DNA of 51,865 nucleotides from Bacteroidaceae bacterium (GTDB taxonomy: Bacteria > Bacteroidota > Bacteroidia > Bacteroidales > Bacteroidaceae). Below the pieces are notes generated by a model that saw nothing but the letters and a program-made list of their open reading frames with translations, did not search any database and had not been told where the DNA came from. The translations under genes and the position numbers were made by a program. Of this stretch, positions 24,885-33,947 are shown one piece after another. The stretch spans positions 1-51,865 of the forward strand of contig BLLV01000298.1 of NCBI GenBank assembly GCA_011959205.1, given 5' to 3'. Position 1 is the stretch's first letter; each line of letters begins with the position of its first letter.

Positions 24885-25120
24885 ATGGCAATACAATATA
24901 TCACGTTTGCTTGGAGGGCGCATTGCACCGATATTTCGGTTCAATATCTGCCATCTTTGACCAATTCACCCCGGAAGATTTGGGGGTGTCAAAGTCCCGG
25001 TTGTGGGCATACGGTATAACGGAAGAAAAGCCGTATCAGAATAAAAAGTGTGTAATCCGCAAGGGGATTATTCACCGAAAGAAAACAAATCGAAGTTTGC
25101 CAAGCAAGTATGGTGAATGA
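24881..25120 (+). CDS. hypothetical protein, last of the plus-strand cassette
   Basis: A 79-aa protein, Lys-rich at its C terminus, with a coupled start (ATGA overlap). It ends 5 bp before a strong hairpin terminator shared with the convergent minus-strand gene. No domain is recognised. Confidence 0.55.
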   Translation: MNGNTIYHVCLEGALHRYFGSISAIFDQFTPEDLGVSKSRLWAYGITEEKPYQNKKCVIRKGIIHRKKTNRSLPSKYGE

Positions 25121-25124
25121 AAAG

Positions 25125-25153
25125 AAAGGGTTGCCGATAGAAGCAACCCTTTT
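25125..25153. terminator. bidirectional terminator between convergent genes
   Basis: The stem AAAGGGTTGC / GCAACCCTTT with loop CGATAGAA lies between the ends of the plus-strand cassette and the minus-strand gene 25157-25420. Both sides have A/T-rich tails. Confidence 0.75.
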
Positions 25154-25156
25154 CCA

Positions 25157-25420
25157 TTATAAGACATACAAAGCCCCATCGGGAATGTCGCCGACAAATT
25201 CCGCCCTTTGGGGTGCAACATCACCCGTTCCGGGATAAATGGCAACAAGTCGTTTGCCTTTCTTTACGACCTCTTCAAGCAACTTCAAGGCTTCATCCTT
25301 GTTCGGTTGTGCATACATCAGCAAAGACACGGCTTCCGAAAAGTCCTTGTCGGGGTATTCGTCACTTGTTATGTAGTAATACAAGTCAATACCTTTCAAT
25401 TTTTTAATGTCGATTTTCAT
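25157..25420 (-). CDS. hypothetical protein after the minor head gene
   Basis: An 87-aa acidic protein (DEYPDKDFSEAVSLLMYAQ). It lies 12 bp after the minor head protein and is the last gene before the plus-strand cassette. No family is recognised. A head-associated role is possible by position only. Confidence 0.55.
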   Translation of the reverse strand: MKIDIKKLKGIDLYYYITSDEYPDKDFSEAVSLLMYAQPNKDEALKLLEEVVKKGKRLVAIYPGTGDVAPQRAEFVGDIPDGALYVL

Positions 25421-25432
25421 GTTCTTATCTTT

Positions 25433-27814
25433 TTATTTGTTTGTTATCGGTTTCAAAGCCCTTATATAAGCCACCATTTCCGCGTAAATGTCCGGCAAAT
25501 ACTTTTGGAACACACGGTTGCCCAAGAAAGCATTTTCAAAGGCATGGGCAAGATATTCCGTTTCTTTCATTCTTATTTTTCTGAAATATGCGGTTGAATG
25601 TCCAAATCCATATTTAACGACAAGTGATTTTATTGTGTCACGGGTACTTCCTATCTGTTCAAGGACATCATGTTTTGTGATTCCACGCTTTGCGAAAACA
25701 TCATCATTCATCCATGATATTTTTTCAGACAATGCAATAAGTCGTTTATCAATGTATTCAACCATTGTGATTGTCTGTTTTGTTCTTTCATAATACCAAC
25801 CGCCGCTTTCGTGATTCCATTTGCGTTCATAAAGTGTATATTCACCTTTCTTTTTCAACTTCTTAATTTGCGCATCACGCATTGCAATCAATTTGGGGTC
25901 TTTCCACAAATCACGTTGTGCATCAATACAATGCCCATATTCGTGATAAATAACCGCCTTGCATTCCCAAGGACTTAATTTGCCACGTTTCTTTCCTGCA
26001 ATGTGTACCAAATCGCCAATGAATGAAGAATAAGAACCTGTATCAGAATCCAAGATTTCAAGACGAATTGGTTTGTTCGGGTCTATCAAATCAAAGAAAT
26101 CTTTTGCAAAGGTATAATCTTCTCCGTTCAAATAAGCGGATTTTGTCTTTAATTCATCCGGCATAAGCCTTGAAACGCTTGATTGTGGTTTTTTCGCATC
26201 AATCTTTGCCAACAAATCATTCAATCGCTTTTTGATGTTTGACTTTGCCAAAAGCCATTCGCGCTTGTCACCCAAAACGGCGGCAAGGTCATTTGTCACA
26301 TCAATTGCATCAATCTTGGCTTTGTTCGCATCCTTGATTGCTTGCCCGGCTTGCTTTATGTAATCCTTGTATTCCTTTTCGGCTGCAACACACCTATCTT
26401 CCAAATCCGCTATTGCTTTTAATATCTGCTTGGAATCATGGGTGTTCATTGCAGAATCAAGAATGTATGTGTTCAAGCCCCAATCACGACATTTTGCACG
26501 AATATCCGCATCCATCTTTTCCATTTGGGCGGTTTTGCTTTTGATTGTTGCAAGGGTTGATTGAAGCCCGGCAATATCCTTGTTGGTAACACGCAATTCA
26601 AGCATATTGAGTTGAACCGACAAACCCCACTTGGTTGCATTTGCCCTTGCTTCTTCAATTTGGCTTCGATATGCCGCCAATACATCGACTTGTTGAATGG
26701 TCGGCAATGCAATCTTCAACCCCTTGGACAAATCCCCGTTCTTGAAGTTGTCCCGGATAAAATAGGGGGTTGAAGCCCATTTCTTTTGTGCTTCGATATG
26801 GTCTTTGACCCACTCTTTGAATGAATCCGGCACATCGGTAACGGTGTTTGCCGCTTGCTTGTGCTTGTAGGTTGTGCCACGCAATGCCGCTTTGAGGTCG
26901 CCTAACTCGTTATCATCAAAGGTTTCTTCGTCCATCAAGATAGGGATTGCATAACACATACATTGAGGATGCCAACCAATAAACTTGAATGTCTTGGGGT
27001 ATCTGCCGACAAGACGGGCGCAAATATCACAATCACACAATGGTTCATGGTTGCTTCTTACCACCTCATAGCCCACAACAAAATCAAGTGATTGCCACCT
27101 TTGCCAATCACTTTCACGATAAGCCATGTTGATTTCTGAACGGGTAAGCCTTTGGGCATTTTTTACGCTTGACCGATAAACACCCCGTCCGGGATGGAAT
27201 GCCCTTGCAGCCTTTGACAACACAAGGTTGCCGCGCTTATCACGGACACGGCGGAACAATCGGTTCGGGTCTTTCAAGTTCTGCTTGACATCCCTTGCCA
27301 ATTGTTGTGCGCTGCGACCCTCGCCCAATCCCGCATCAAGGGCGGTTTCCATCTGTTCACGATATTGCCCAACATACTTCCAAACACGTTCCGAAAGGTT
27401 CATCCCCTCGACCTTGCGCCCCTGAAAGGCTTGCAAAGCATCCAAGTTGCGGTCTTGCATCTTGTTCAACCGGGCTTTGCTCAATCTACTTGTGTCCATG
27501 ATGGATGCAATGAAGCCATCATTCTTCTTGCAAGCAAACAACCATTGTTTCTTTGACCCGGTTTCGATTGTGGTTGTAAGGCGGTCGGCAAGTTGTGTCG
27601 TAACATCTTGCATCACCCCTTTTATTTTTGGGTAATCATCAAAAGAAAAGGGCTTTTCGGGGTCAATTTTGCCCCTTGTCGCGGCTTGGGATATTTCCCT
27701 TGTCGCCACATCAAACAACGCATCAACGGCACGTGCATATTGTTCCGTTGTCCTGTAATGTGCATTGTCGTATGCCTGTATTGAAAACCGGGTTGTCTTT
27801 TGTCGCTTTGCCAT
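25433..27814 (-). CDS. minor head / morphogenesis protein with C-terminal zincin-like domain
   Basis: This 793-aa protein is more than twice the usual length for its family. The first part (to about residue 330) has the Mu gpF / SPP1 gp7 minor-head pattern: LTRSEINMAYRESDWQRW followed by NHEPLCDCDICARLVGRYP and WHPQCMCYAIP, a Cys/His cluster. Long helices follow (about 380-560). The C-terminal part carries HEYGH at residues 624-628, preceded by KAVIY, and a later ETEYLAHAFENAF with possible third-ligand glutamates, as in gluzincin metallopeptidases. A few copies probably sit in the head near the portal and may be ejected with DNA. Confidence 0.78.
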   Translation of the reverse strand: MAKRQKTTRFSIQAYDNAHYRTTEQYARAVDALFDVATREISQAATRGKIDPEKPFSFDDYPKIKGVMQDVTTQLADRLTTTIETGSKKQWLFACKKNDGFIASIMDTSRLSKARLNKMQDRNLDALQAFQGRKVEGMNLSERVWKYVGQYREQMETALDAGLGEGRSAQQLARDVKQNLKDPNRLFRRVRDKRGNLVLSKAARAFHPGRGVYRSSVKNAQRLTRSEINMAYRESDWQRWQSLDFVVGYEVVRSNHEPLCDCDICARLVGRYPKTFKFIGWHPQCMCYAIPILMDEETFDDNELGDLKAALRGTTYKHKQAANTVTDVPDSFKEWVKDHIEAQKKWASTPYFIRDNFKNGDLSKGLKIALPTIQQVDVLAAYRSQIEEARANATKWGLSVQLNMLELRVTNKDIAGLQSTLATIKSKTAQMEKMDADIRAKCRDWGLNTYILDSAMNTHDSKQILKAIADLEDRCVAAEKEYKDYIKQAGQAIKDANKAKIDAIDVTNDLAAVLGDKREWLLAKSNIKKRLNDLLAKIDAKKPQSSVSRLMPDELKTKSAYLNGEDYTFAKDFFDLIDPNKPIRLEILDSDTGSYSSFIGDLVHIAGKKRGKLSPWECKAVIYHEYGHCIDAQRDLWKDPKLIAMRDAQIKKLKKKGEYTLYERKWNHESGGWYYERTKQTITMVEYIDKRLIALSEKISWMNDDVFAKRGITKHDVLEQIGSTRDTIKSLVVKYGFGHSTAYFRKIRMKETEYLAHAFENAFLGNRVFQKYLPDIYAEMVAYIRALKPITNK

Positions 27815-28011
27815 TATTGCCGCTTTTTGAAATGTTCACATTGTGGGTCTGACAAGAAACGACAATACTTGCCATCGGTGTAATAAGGGCAACGGCACAT
27901 GAATGGTTTGCCGTTTGCCCCTATTTCGTGCCAATCATAAGAATGGGCGCAATCTTGACAATGATATTGCGCTTTCTCAAATGCTTTCTTTTTTGCCATA
28001 CCCTTACGCAT
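27814..28011 (-). CDS. small Cys/His-rich protein, possible zinc-binding
   Basis: The 65-aa basic protein has CQDCAHSYDWH, MCRCPYYTDGKYC and CEHF, enough Cys and His for one or two zinc sites. It lies between portal and minor head genes with overlaps on both sides, and so is made with the head proteins. The ATG at 28011 overlaps the portal stop; an ATG at 27999 is an alternative. Function unknown. Confidence 0.6.
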   Translation of the reverse strand: MRKGMAKKKAFEKAQYHCQDCAHSYDWHEIGANGKPFMCRCPYYTDGKYCRFLSDPQCEHFKKRQ

Positions 28012-29482
28012 CTACATCAATTTGAGGTTCACCAATCACAAAGGAATTTTCGGCGGATTGTTCTTCCTTGATTTTCTCAATGGTCTTGGTCGGGTCTTTT
28101 GACAATCCGACACGTTCAACCGATTCTTCTTGCGAAATCACGGGTTTGTTGCCGTTGGCTGTAAGCCAATAGTTCAAATCATCAATATCACTTGTAATCA
28201 TATACGGCACAATTTCGGGTTCAATCTCCACTTGGTCGCATTCTTCTTCAAGTGTGGTGTTCATCTGACCGATATATGCAAGAATCACATTCACGCGCCT
28301 TTGCAAGTATTCGTCGAAGATTTCGCATTTGTCCTGCACTTTCAAATGCGCATCCATGAACAACAACTTCAAGGCAACGCCGGAAATAGCTCCAAGCCCC
28401 TTGACCGCATCAAACGAAATGTCCGGGGTCTGCGTGATTGTGTATATCAATTTCAAAAGGGTTTCAATCTCCAACTTGACGGCTTCCGGGGCTTGTTGCC
28501 AAGACACATATTGCATTGTTGCGCCATCTTCGCCCTCAATAACCGCGCCGGAATCACCTTTCTTTGCCCAACCATTGATTTGCCCAGTAACAAAGATTTT
28601 CGGGCTTGCATGATAATCGTTGGTGTCGGCAAAGTTAGAAAGCAAGGTTTCCAATCGGTCAATCAGTGCATCCACATCTTCCGTTTCAAACTTGGACTGG
28701 TATCCGTAAATAACCGGGATTTTGCCAATCGCAACGGGCTTCGGATAACCGGGGACAACTTCAAACCCATTGTCGCCATTCATCCACAACCAATGTTCGG
28801 TGTCGGTGAATGTTTCAAAGTAATCAATGGCATTATCCTTGCTATCCTTTCGGCTGAATGCACGTGAAAAGGCTACCATATCCCCGGTTTCATCAAAGAA
28901 CGGGTAAAGTGTATCACCATAAGCCGGGGAAAACAACGTGCAACGCAATTTGTGGTCGGTTGGGAATCCATATTTGGAATGCTTCTTTCCCTTTTTCACG
29001 GTGTACCAATACTCCGCACATTCCTTATAACCGAAAATTGACCGCCCTATTTTGCGGTTCAAAGACTTACTTTTGACATCATAAAGAATGCGGTTCAATG
29101 CCTTAACAATCATTTCTTGCTTCTCATTCTCCGGGGTACTGTTATACTCCGGGGCGTTGCCAAAACAGAATGACACGGCACGGGAAATAATCAGCTTTTG
29201 CAAGGCAAGGGTAACCCTTGCCACTTTCACCGTGCGGAAATTCGTGCTTTCTCCGCCTGTGTCAATCACCTTTTGCGCGGATTCTCCTTGGTTGTCATCG
29301 GTTACTTTCACGCGCTTGTCGGGGCGCAATAAGGGGTTGTTAATATCATGCAACTTGGGATTCAAAGCCTTGTTTGCGGATTCCGTGTCAGGCTGCGGGA
29401 TATAACGGTGTGACTTCAATTCGGGAATGGCATCATTCCCCTTGTTTTCCCTTGCCAATTTCAAGATTTCTTCAATTGTCAT
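28004..29482 (-). CDS. portal protein (SPP1 gp6-like)
   Basis: At 492 aa it has the usual length. It follows the large terminase and precedes the minor head gene. SPP1-type features are the N-terminal NPLLRPDKRVK region, a stretch resembling the clip/stem (FADTNDYHASPKIFVTGQIN), a long helix near ISGVALKLLFMDAHLKVQDK and an acidic C terminus. Twelve copies would form the ring through which DNA enters and leaves. A 17-bp dyad (29491-29507) lies 9 bp before the start. Confidence 0.85.
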   Translation of the reverse strand: MTIEEILKLARENKGNDAIPELKSHRYIPQPDTESANKALNPKLHDINNPLLRPDKRVKVTDDNQGESAQKVIDTGGESTNFRTVKVARVTLALQKLIISRAVSFCFGNAPEYNSTPENEKQEMIVKALNRILYDVKSKSLNRKIGRSIFGYKECAEYWYTVKKGKKHSKYGFPTDHKLRCTLFSPAYGDTLYPFFDETGDMVAFSRAFSRKDSKDNAIDYFETFTDTEHWLWMNGDNGFEVVPGYPKPVAIGKIPVIYGYQSKFETEDVDALIDRLETLLSNFADTNDYHASPKIFVTGQINGWAKKGDSGAVIEGEDGATMQYVSWQQAPEAVKLEIETLLKLIYTITQTPDISFDAVKGLGAISGVALKLLFMDAHLKVQDKCEIFDEYLQRRVNVILAYIGQMNTTLEEECDQVEIEPEIVPYMITSDIDDLNYWLTANGNKPVISQEESVERVGLSKDPTKTIEKIKEEQSAENSFVIGEPQIDVDA

Positions 29483-29490
29483 ATTGATAA

Positions 29491-29507
29491 TGTTTTATAG
29501 TGAAACA
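29491..29507. promoter_or_regulatory. 17-bp dispersed dyad, copy 6
   Basis: The gene strand (minus) reads TGTTTCACTATAAAACA. It sits in the 30-bp gap between the terminase stop and portal start. Confidence 0.7.
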
Positions 29508-29512
29508 TATTT

Positions 29513-30982
29513 TTATCCAAAAAGACTTGCCACATCGGTTTTGTTGCGCTTTGCCCTGCGTTCAACCGTACCCGTCAAAGCATCCGGCGCATCATCATGG
29601 GCATTCTTTCCAGCTTTCAAATAGCCTGTAATGGCATTTGCAAATTCAGGGAACAAGCGTTTCCAACCTTGCGGCATGATTGTGAGATTCTGAACGGTTG
29701 CGGAATTGCTGAAAATGCGGACATCCTTGTTGTCGGTCTGTGCAAACCACTTGAATGTTGTTTTGTTGTTACCCATAAGGCGACATTGTTTTTCTACGTT
29801 CCGGGCAAAGCCACGACCGCCATTGTTTGATTCAACCACACATTCGGCAACATTGTGTTTGGTAAGCATCTTTGCAAGTTCGGGTTCGGTGTATTCCATC
29901 GCCCTTGCCGTGTAAAGCACATCAACAATGTAGTTGGCAATCTCCGTTTCATCATAAATGATTGCACACAAGTAATCATTGCCCGTGTCGGCGGTGTCCA
30001 CGTATGCTTTGCGCTTGCAACGCATTGTTGCCGGGCGCGTGATATACTCCGAAAAGCCACTTTCATACATAAGACCCTCGCTTGGTTGTGGGTCTTGTTG
30101 GTACAAGGATTCAAAGACTTGCGGATTGCGCTTGCGGATGGATTGCAGCTTGTCAAGATTATGTCTTTCGCCCCAAAGCGGTTCACCCTCTTGTCTTGGG
30201 TCATAGTCGGTGGGCGCACCCTCTTTGATAGCCTTGTAAATGACAACAACCCATCCATTCGGGTTTGTGTCCTTGTCGTATGTGCCTTGTTGCCGCAACA
30301 GTGTTCCCGCCAAATCATCTTCATGCCACCGGGTAAAGACAATCAGTTGTTGGGAATCATTGTGAAGTCGGGTTTCGGCAACCGTATCGTACCAATCGGA
30401 CACGGATTCACGGACTATCGGCGACCATGCCGTTTTTGCATCCTTGTAAATATCATCCATTATCAGCACATCAACGGGTTCACCCGTCAATGCGCCACCA
30501 ACACCAACGGTTTTGAAGCCGCCCCGGTGTCCGACAATCTCACATTCATCTGCATTGCGTAACCAAGACCCGGCAACCGTTGTGACATTGCTTGCATTCA
30601 AGGATGTTTCGGGGAATATGTCGTGGTATTCCTCGGAATCAATGATTCTTTGGATTTCTCGGTTGAACTTTCGCGCCTTGGGTGCATTGTAGGACACAAT
30701 GGCAACTTTCTTGTCCGGGTTATCTCCAAGGATGAAAGCGGGCAATCTTCGTGTTGAACCCTCGCTTTTCCCATGCTGCGGGGGCATAAAGACCATAAGT
30801 TTGCGAATCTTGCCATGTGCAAAGTCGGTCAATACGTTGTAATATCGGCGGTGAAAGTCTGCCGGGCGAAATGTCGGCATGGTGGAAAGGGTAAAACGCA
30901 ACAAATCGGAACGACTTTCACGTGTAAGCCGTTCTTTCATCGCCTTGTATAGCCTTATTTTGTCCGCCCTCTTTTGCATCAC
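29513..30982 (-). CDS. terminase large subunit
   Basis: The 489-aa protein shows the ATPase Walker A variant MPPQHGKSEG (about residue 65), Walker B VLIMDDIYKD (about 150) and an RNase-H-like nuclease with AYVDTADTGNDYL, VVESNNGG and AHDDAPDALTG, which hold the metal-binding aspartates. It pumps DNA into the head and cuts it. It overlaps the small subunit by 4 bp. Confidence 0.93.
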   Translation of the reverse strand: MMQKRADKIRLYKAMKERLTRESRSDLLRFTLSTMPTFRPADFHRRYYNVLTDFAHGKIRKLMVFMPPQHGKSEGSTRRLPAFILGDNPDKKVAIVSYNAPKARKFNREIQRIIDSEEYHDIFPETSLNASNVTTVAGSWLRNADECEIVGHRGGFKTVGVGGALTGEPVDVLIMDDIYKDAKTAWSPIVRESVSDWYDTVAETRLHNDSQQLIVFTRWHEDDLAGTLLRQQGTYDKDTNPNGWVVVIYKAIKEGAPTDYDPRQEGEPLWGERHNLDKLQSIRKRNPQVFESLYQQDPQPSEGLMYESGFSEYITRPATMRCKRKAYVDTADTGNDYLCAIIYDETEIANYIVDVLYTARAMEYTEPELAKMLTKHNVAECVVESNNGGRGFARNVEKQCRLMGNNKTTFKWFAQTDNKDVRIFSNSATVQNLTIMPQGWKRLFPEFANAITGYLKAGKNAHDDAPDALTGTVERRAKRNKTDVASLFG

Positions 30983-31485
30983 TCCAACTTGCGTTTCAAT
31001 TCCTCAATCTCATTGTCCAATTCTTCATCGGTCTTGTTGGCAAACAAATCCTTGCCATCCTTGCCCGTCACTTCCGTTGATTGTCGGTTTCTCCAATGGT
31101 CAGGGTCGCCATTCGTCAAAGTGAATATGATTGCCGCCGTGTCTGCCTGAATGTGCTTCTTGGTGGTGGTTTGTTCTTTGATTTCGGGCTTGGGGTTGCC
31201 CCTTTCATCCTTTTTCTTGCCCGGTATCGTCACAACCTTTGTTTCGGTGACTTCATATCCTTGTATTTTCTTCAAAAGACTTTTCTTTGCTTCTTGAACA
31301 AAGAATTGCATCCGTTCTTCCTTTGCCTGTTCTATCGCATCAGCAAAGTCCGGGTAATCATTCACCCATTGATGGTATGTTTTAGGGGTTATCCCCACTT
31401 GGCGGCAAATTTCGGCAATGGTGTATGTGTCAGACTTCACAAGCCCAACAATCTTGTCCACCGTTTTTTTACTGAACTTTGCCAT
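30979..31485 (-). CDS. terminase small subunit
   Basis: The 168-aa protein has an N-terminal helix-turn-helix (TIAEICRQVGITPKTYHQWV) for recognising phage DNA, a coiled region, and an acidic C terminus (DEELDNEIEELKRKLE). This is typical of TerS. It lies directly before the large subunit with a 4-bp overlap. A good ribosome-binding sequence (AAGGAG) precedes its start, unlike most genes here. Confidence 0.87.
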   Translation of the reverse strand: MAKFSKKTVDKIVGLVKSDTYTIAEICRQVGITPKTYHQWVNDYPDFADAIEQAKEERMQFFVQEAKKSLLKKIQGYEVTETKVVTIPGKKKDERGNPKPEIKEQTTTKKHIQADTAAIIFTLTNGDPDHWRNRQSTEVTGKDGKDLFANKTDEELDNEIEELKRKLE

Positions 31486-31528
31486 TCTGTATTCTCCTTT
31501 TTAGCGTTGATTTTATTACATTTATAAC

Positions 31529-32083
31529 TTACTCTTTTAATTCACACTTAAAGCCCCTTTCTTGTAACTCATTGAATAACAATGATAATTTGGTTACATC
31601 CCCACATTCAACAATCAAACGTGTGTCAATAGCCTTTTTTCCGGAATCTTCATCATTGTTTTCTTCTTCTGAATCAGAATCAAGGGACACGCCCCAATCT
31701 TCCGGGTCAAAGTCGAATTTTTCGGCTTCCTGCATGATTAAATCCGTGTCAAAACAAAGATTCTCTTTGCTTGTCGCATTGTCTGCAAGTGCAAGTTCCC
31801 GTCCTTTTGCCGAATCCAAATCAATGTCCTTGCGCTTGACCGCCACAAGTGAATTACCATCGGTTTCAACAATTATCACGTTGTCAAAACCTATGTCGGC
31901 GGCTTTTTCTGCTGTCTTGTTTCCGGCAATGATACGGTTGTTCTTGTCAATAAGGATTGAACGACCAAGACCGAACTTGCGCAAGGATTCATCCATAAGG
32001 TGTTCACCGAATTGCGTTCCCTTATTGAAGTTCTTATCATCGGGGATAAGGTTTTCAATCCTCGTTTCAATCATCTTTGCCAT
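31529..32083 (-). CDS. ParB/Sulfiredoxin-like domain protein
   Basis: The 184-aa protein begins with a ParB-N-like domain: IENLIPDDKNFNKGT, then LGRSILIDKNNRIIAGNKTAEAA-like sequence and VVETDG. Such domains bind nucleotides and occur in phages next to methyltransferase or terminase genes. The typical DNA-binding C-terminal half of ParB is missing; it is replaced by a highly acidic region (DSDSEEENNDEDSG). Its role may be in packaging or modification. It overlaps the upstream gene by 17 bp. Confidence 0.75.
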   Translation of the reverse strand: MAKMIETRIENLIPDDKNFNKGTQFGEHLMDESLRKFGLGRSILIDKNNRIIAGNKTAEKAADIGFDNVIIVETDGNSLVAVKRKDIDLDSAKGRELALADNATSKENLCFDTDLIMQEAEKFDFDPEDWGVSLDSDSEEENNDEDSGKKAIDTRLIVECGDVTKLSLLFNELQERGFKCELKE

Positions 32084-32657
32084 GACACCACGGAATTATC
32101 AGGTGGAACAACCAAATCACGAACACGGCAAACAATGTTCCGAATGCCGAACCAAGAATTGTGAAAAGGGCATCCATGACTTCAACCGTGCCATGCCCTT
32201 TTGAATCCCACCATTCTTTGAGGATTGCGGCAAGGCATCCGGCAATAAAACCGACCCACGGGGCAATCAAAATCCCCAAAACAAAAGCAATCAGTGCGCC
32301 GACAATGAAATGTTTGCGTTTGTCGGGCTGTTTGGCGGCTTCTCTGACACTTTCAAAGGCTCCAATGATACTTTCCTTTGCTTCGGAAACAAAAGCCCTG
32401 AAACGCTCTTTTATGGGGGCTTTCATAAATACACTTTCCCCGGAAAGGAAAACGGGCGGTTGCGACTTGCCGGACAATACCCCCAACCATACTTTGCCGT
32501 GGAATAAAACTTTCATGCGCTCCTTGAAAGACAACTTCCAACAAGAAACGCATTGTTTGCCATCGTTCCACACGGGCAACGATTGACATTCTTTTTCCGT
32601 CATTGTGGACGGTCTTTGCAGTACCTTTGTGGACTGCGGAAAATCAATTGGTTTCAT
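32067..32657 (-). CDS. membrane protein with a Cys-rich N-terminal part
   Basis: A 196-aa protein. The first 75 residues include a Cys/Trp motif (WNDGKQCVSCWKLSFKERM). The second half has Gly-rich membrane helices (FIVGALIAFVLGILIAPWVG, FGTLFAVFVIWLFHLI). The start at 32657 follows a long inverted repeat. Its function in infection is unknown. Insertion into the inner membrane during the early or middle phase suggests host takeover, exclusion of other phages, or a lysis role. Confidence 0.6.
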   Translation of the reverse strand: MKPIDFPQSTKVLQRPSTMTEKECQSLPVWNDGKQCVSCWKLSFKERMKVLFHGKVWLGVLSGKSQPPVFLSGESVFMKAPIKERFRAFVSEAKESIIGAFESVREAAKQPDKRKHFIVGALIAFVLGILIAPWVGFIAGCLAAILKEWWDSKGHGTVEVMDALFTILGSAFGTLFAVFVIWLFHLIIPWCHGKDD

Positions 32658-32692
32658 CTTTTTTTGAATCATTTGTAATGCAAATGCAAAAT

Positions 32693-32723
32693 TAGGGTGT
32701 GTTTTACAATAACACACCCTAAT
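32693..32723. promoter_or_regulatory. long inverted repeat containing a divergent 17-bp dyad
   Basis: TTAGGGTGTGTT and AACACACCCTAA form 12-bp perfect arms around 7 bp. The inner part (32700-32716, TGTTTTACAATAACACA) matches the dispersed dyad at most places. On the minus strand the hairpin is followed by TTTTGC, so it may also act as a weak terminator for the RuvC-like gene. Confidence 0.6.
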
Positions 32724-32744
32724 ATGAAAAAAGATAAGCCAAAG

Positions 32745-33242
32745 TTATACACACTTCAACCGTATGGGCAAGTTGGCATAACACCAAGCAAGCAAGACGG
32801 CATCCCTCGATTCTTGATTTGTACGACCAATCAACCCGGTTATCTGTTGCAGTTCATCCGCCGTAATTTTACCGTCTTTGCCTTTCCAACACTTGCGTAA
32901 TGGTGCGTGTTCCAAGACTTCAAGCCCCTTTGCCCGTGCCATTTCACAAATCAACTTGCCCGTTTGGTGGTTTTGCCCGACCTTATAGCCTGTTGCGGCG
33001 GCATATTCCTTGCGTGAACCGAACTTCAAGTGCCAATTGCTTTTGACCATCCAAGATGCTTCAACAACAACAATCACACTTTGCCCGGTTGCTTTTTGTC
33101 GTTCAACAACATAGTCGAAATAATCCACTAACCGGGCGAATGATAATGTCGAAACTTCCAATGTCAGATTCTTCACATTGAGGTGGGCAACCCCGGATTT
33201 GTCAATGTCCGGGTCAATACCAATCACATTTTGATATTTCAT
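32745..33242 (-). CDS. RuvC-like Holliday junction resolvase
   Basis: The 165-aa protein has the RNase-H-fold pattern of RuvC-type enzymes: IGIDPDIDKSGVA (first Asp, residue 9), VVVVEASW (Glu in second strand) and SRDAVLLAWCY near the C terminus (last Asp). The length fits RuvC. It would cut branched DNA made in replication and recombination before packaging. It sits 12 bp after SSB. Confidence 0.8.
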   Translation of the reverse strand: MKYQNVIGIDPDIDKSGVAHLNVKNLTLEVSTLSFARLVDYFDYVVERQKATGQSVIVVVEASWMVKSNWHLKFGSRKEYAAATGYKVGQNHQTGKLICEMARAKGLEVLEHAPLRKCWKGKDGKITADELQQITGLIGRTNQESRDAVLLAWCYANLPIRLKCV

Positions 33243-33254
33243 AAGACATCAGGA

Positions 33255-33650
33255 TTAAAAGGGTAAATCGTCATTCGACTGTGCGGGGTCTGCTGCTTGT
33301 TGCGCCGGGGAACTGCTTGCGGTGGATTGTTCACCTTTCAGACCGCACAAGTTCACTTCACTTGCGTTCACATTGACGGCAACTTGTATGTTTCCGTTCC
33401 TGTCTTGATAGGTTTTCACCGACAAGCGACCCCGGACGAACACTTTACACCCTCTTTTGAGGTATTGAGTAAGACCGCCGCCATCGCCATACCATAAGAC
33501 GGACACCCATGTTGTTGATTCTACACTTGTGCCGTTGGCATCTTTTCTTCTTTCTGAATGTGCGATATTGAAAGACACATACTTTTTGCCGCTGAACTCT
33601 TTAATTTCGGCATCACTTCCGATATTGCCGATAACTTCTAATTGTAACAT
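33255..33650 (-). CDS. ssb: single-stranded DNA-binding protein
   Basis: At 131 aa it has a full OB fold: VIGNIGSDAEIKEFSGKKYV, FNIAHSERRKDANG, TTWVSVLWYG, GCKVFVRGRLSVKTYQDRNG. A short Ser/Gln/Ala linker follows and the protein ends in the acidic tip DDLPF, which recruits partner proteins. It protects single strands during phage replication and RecT annealing. Confidence 0.93.
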   Translation of the reverse strand: MLQLEVIGNIGSDAEIKEFSGKKYVSFNIAHSERRKDANGTSVESTTWVSVLWYGDGGGLTQYLKRGCKVFVRGRLSVKTYQDRNGNIQVAVNVNASEVNLCGLKGEQSTASSSPAQQAADPAQSNDDLPF

Positions 33651-33661
33651 GATTTTTGAAT

Positions 33662-33874
33662 TTAATTTTGGTTATCATCAATGAATCCCACTTCAATGCC
33701 GACATATCCACCCCGGCGAATATGGGTTTCAATTTCTGCTTCACTCTCAATCAGGCTTTCGGAATCATCGTCATACAAGGCGAACACTTCCACTTTGCCC
33801 AACGCTTGTTTGGCTTCCGCTTCTGTCAGAACGTGCCAAACAAAATTGTCGGATGTTATTTTTACACGTTTCAT
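33662..33874 (-). CDS. small acidic hypothetical protein
   Basis: A 70-aa protein with a beta-like start (VKITSDNFVWHVLTEAEAKQ) and acidic later part. It starts 12 bp before SSB ends in the operon order and no family is recognised. Confidence 0.5.
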   Translation of the reverse strand: MKRVKITSDNFVWHVLTEAEAKQALGKVEVFALYDDDSESLIESEAEIETHIRRGGYVGIEVGFIDDNQN

Positions 33875-33947
33875 TTCTTATGCTTTTGATATGCAAGTGC
33901 ATTGCATTTGCTTGTTAATACTCCTTTCCATGCAAAATTTCGCGATT

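Noticed and set aside
32658..32717. Longer N terminus for the membrane protein at 32067
   Set aside because: It would read through the perfect inverted repeat; ATG 32657 is more likely.
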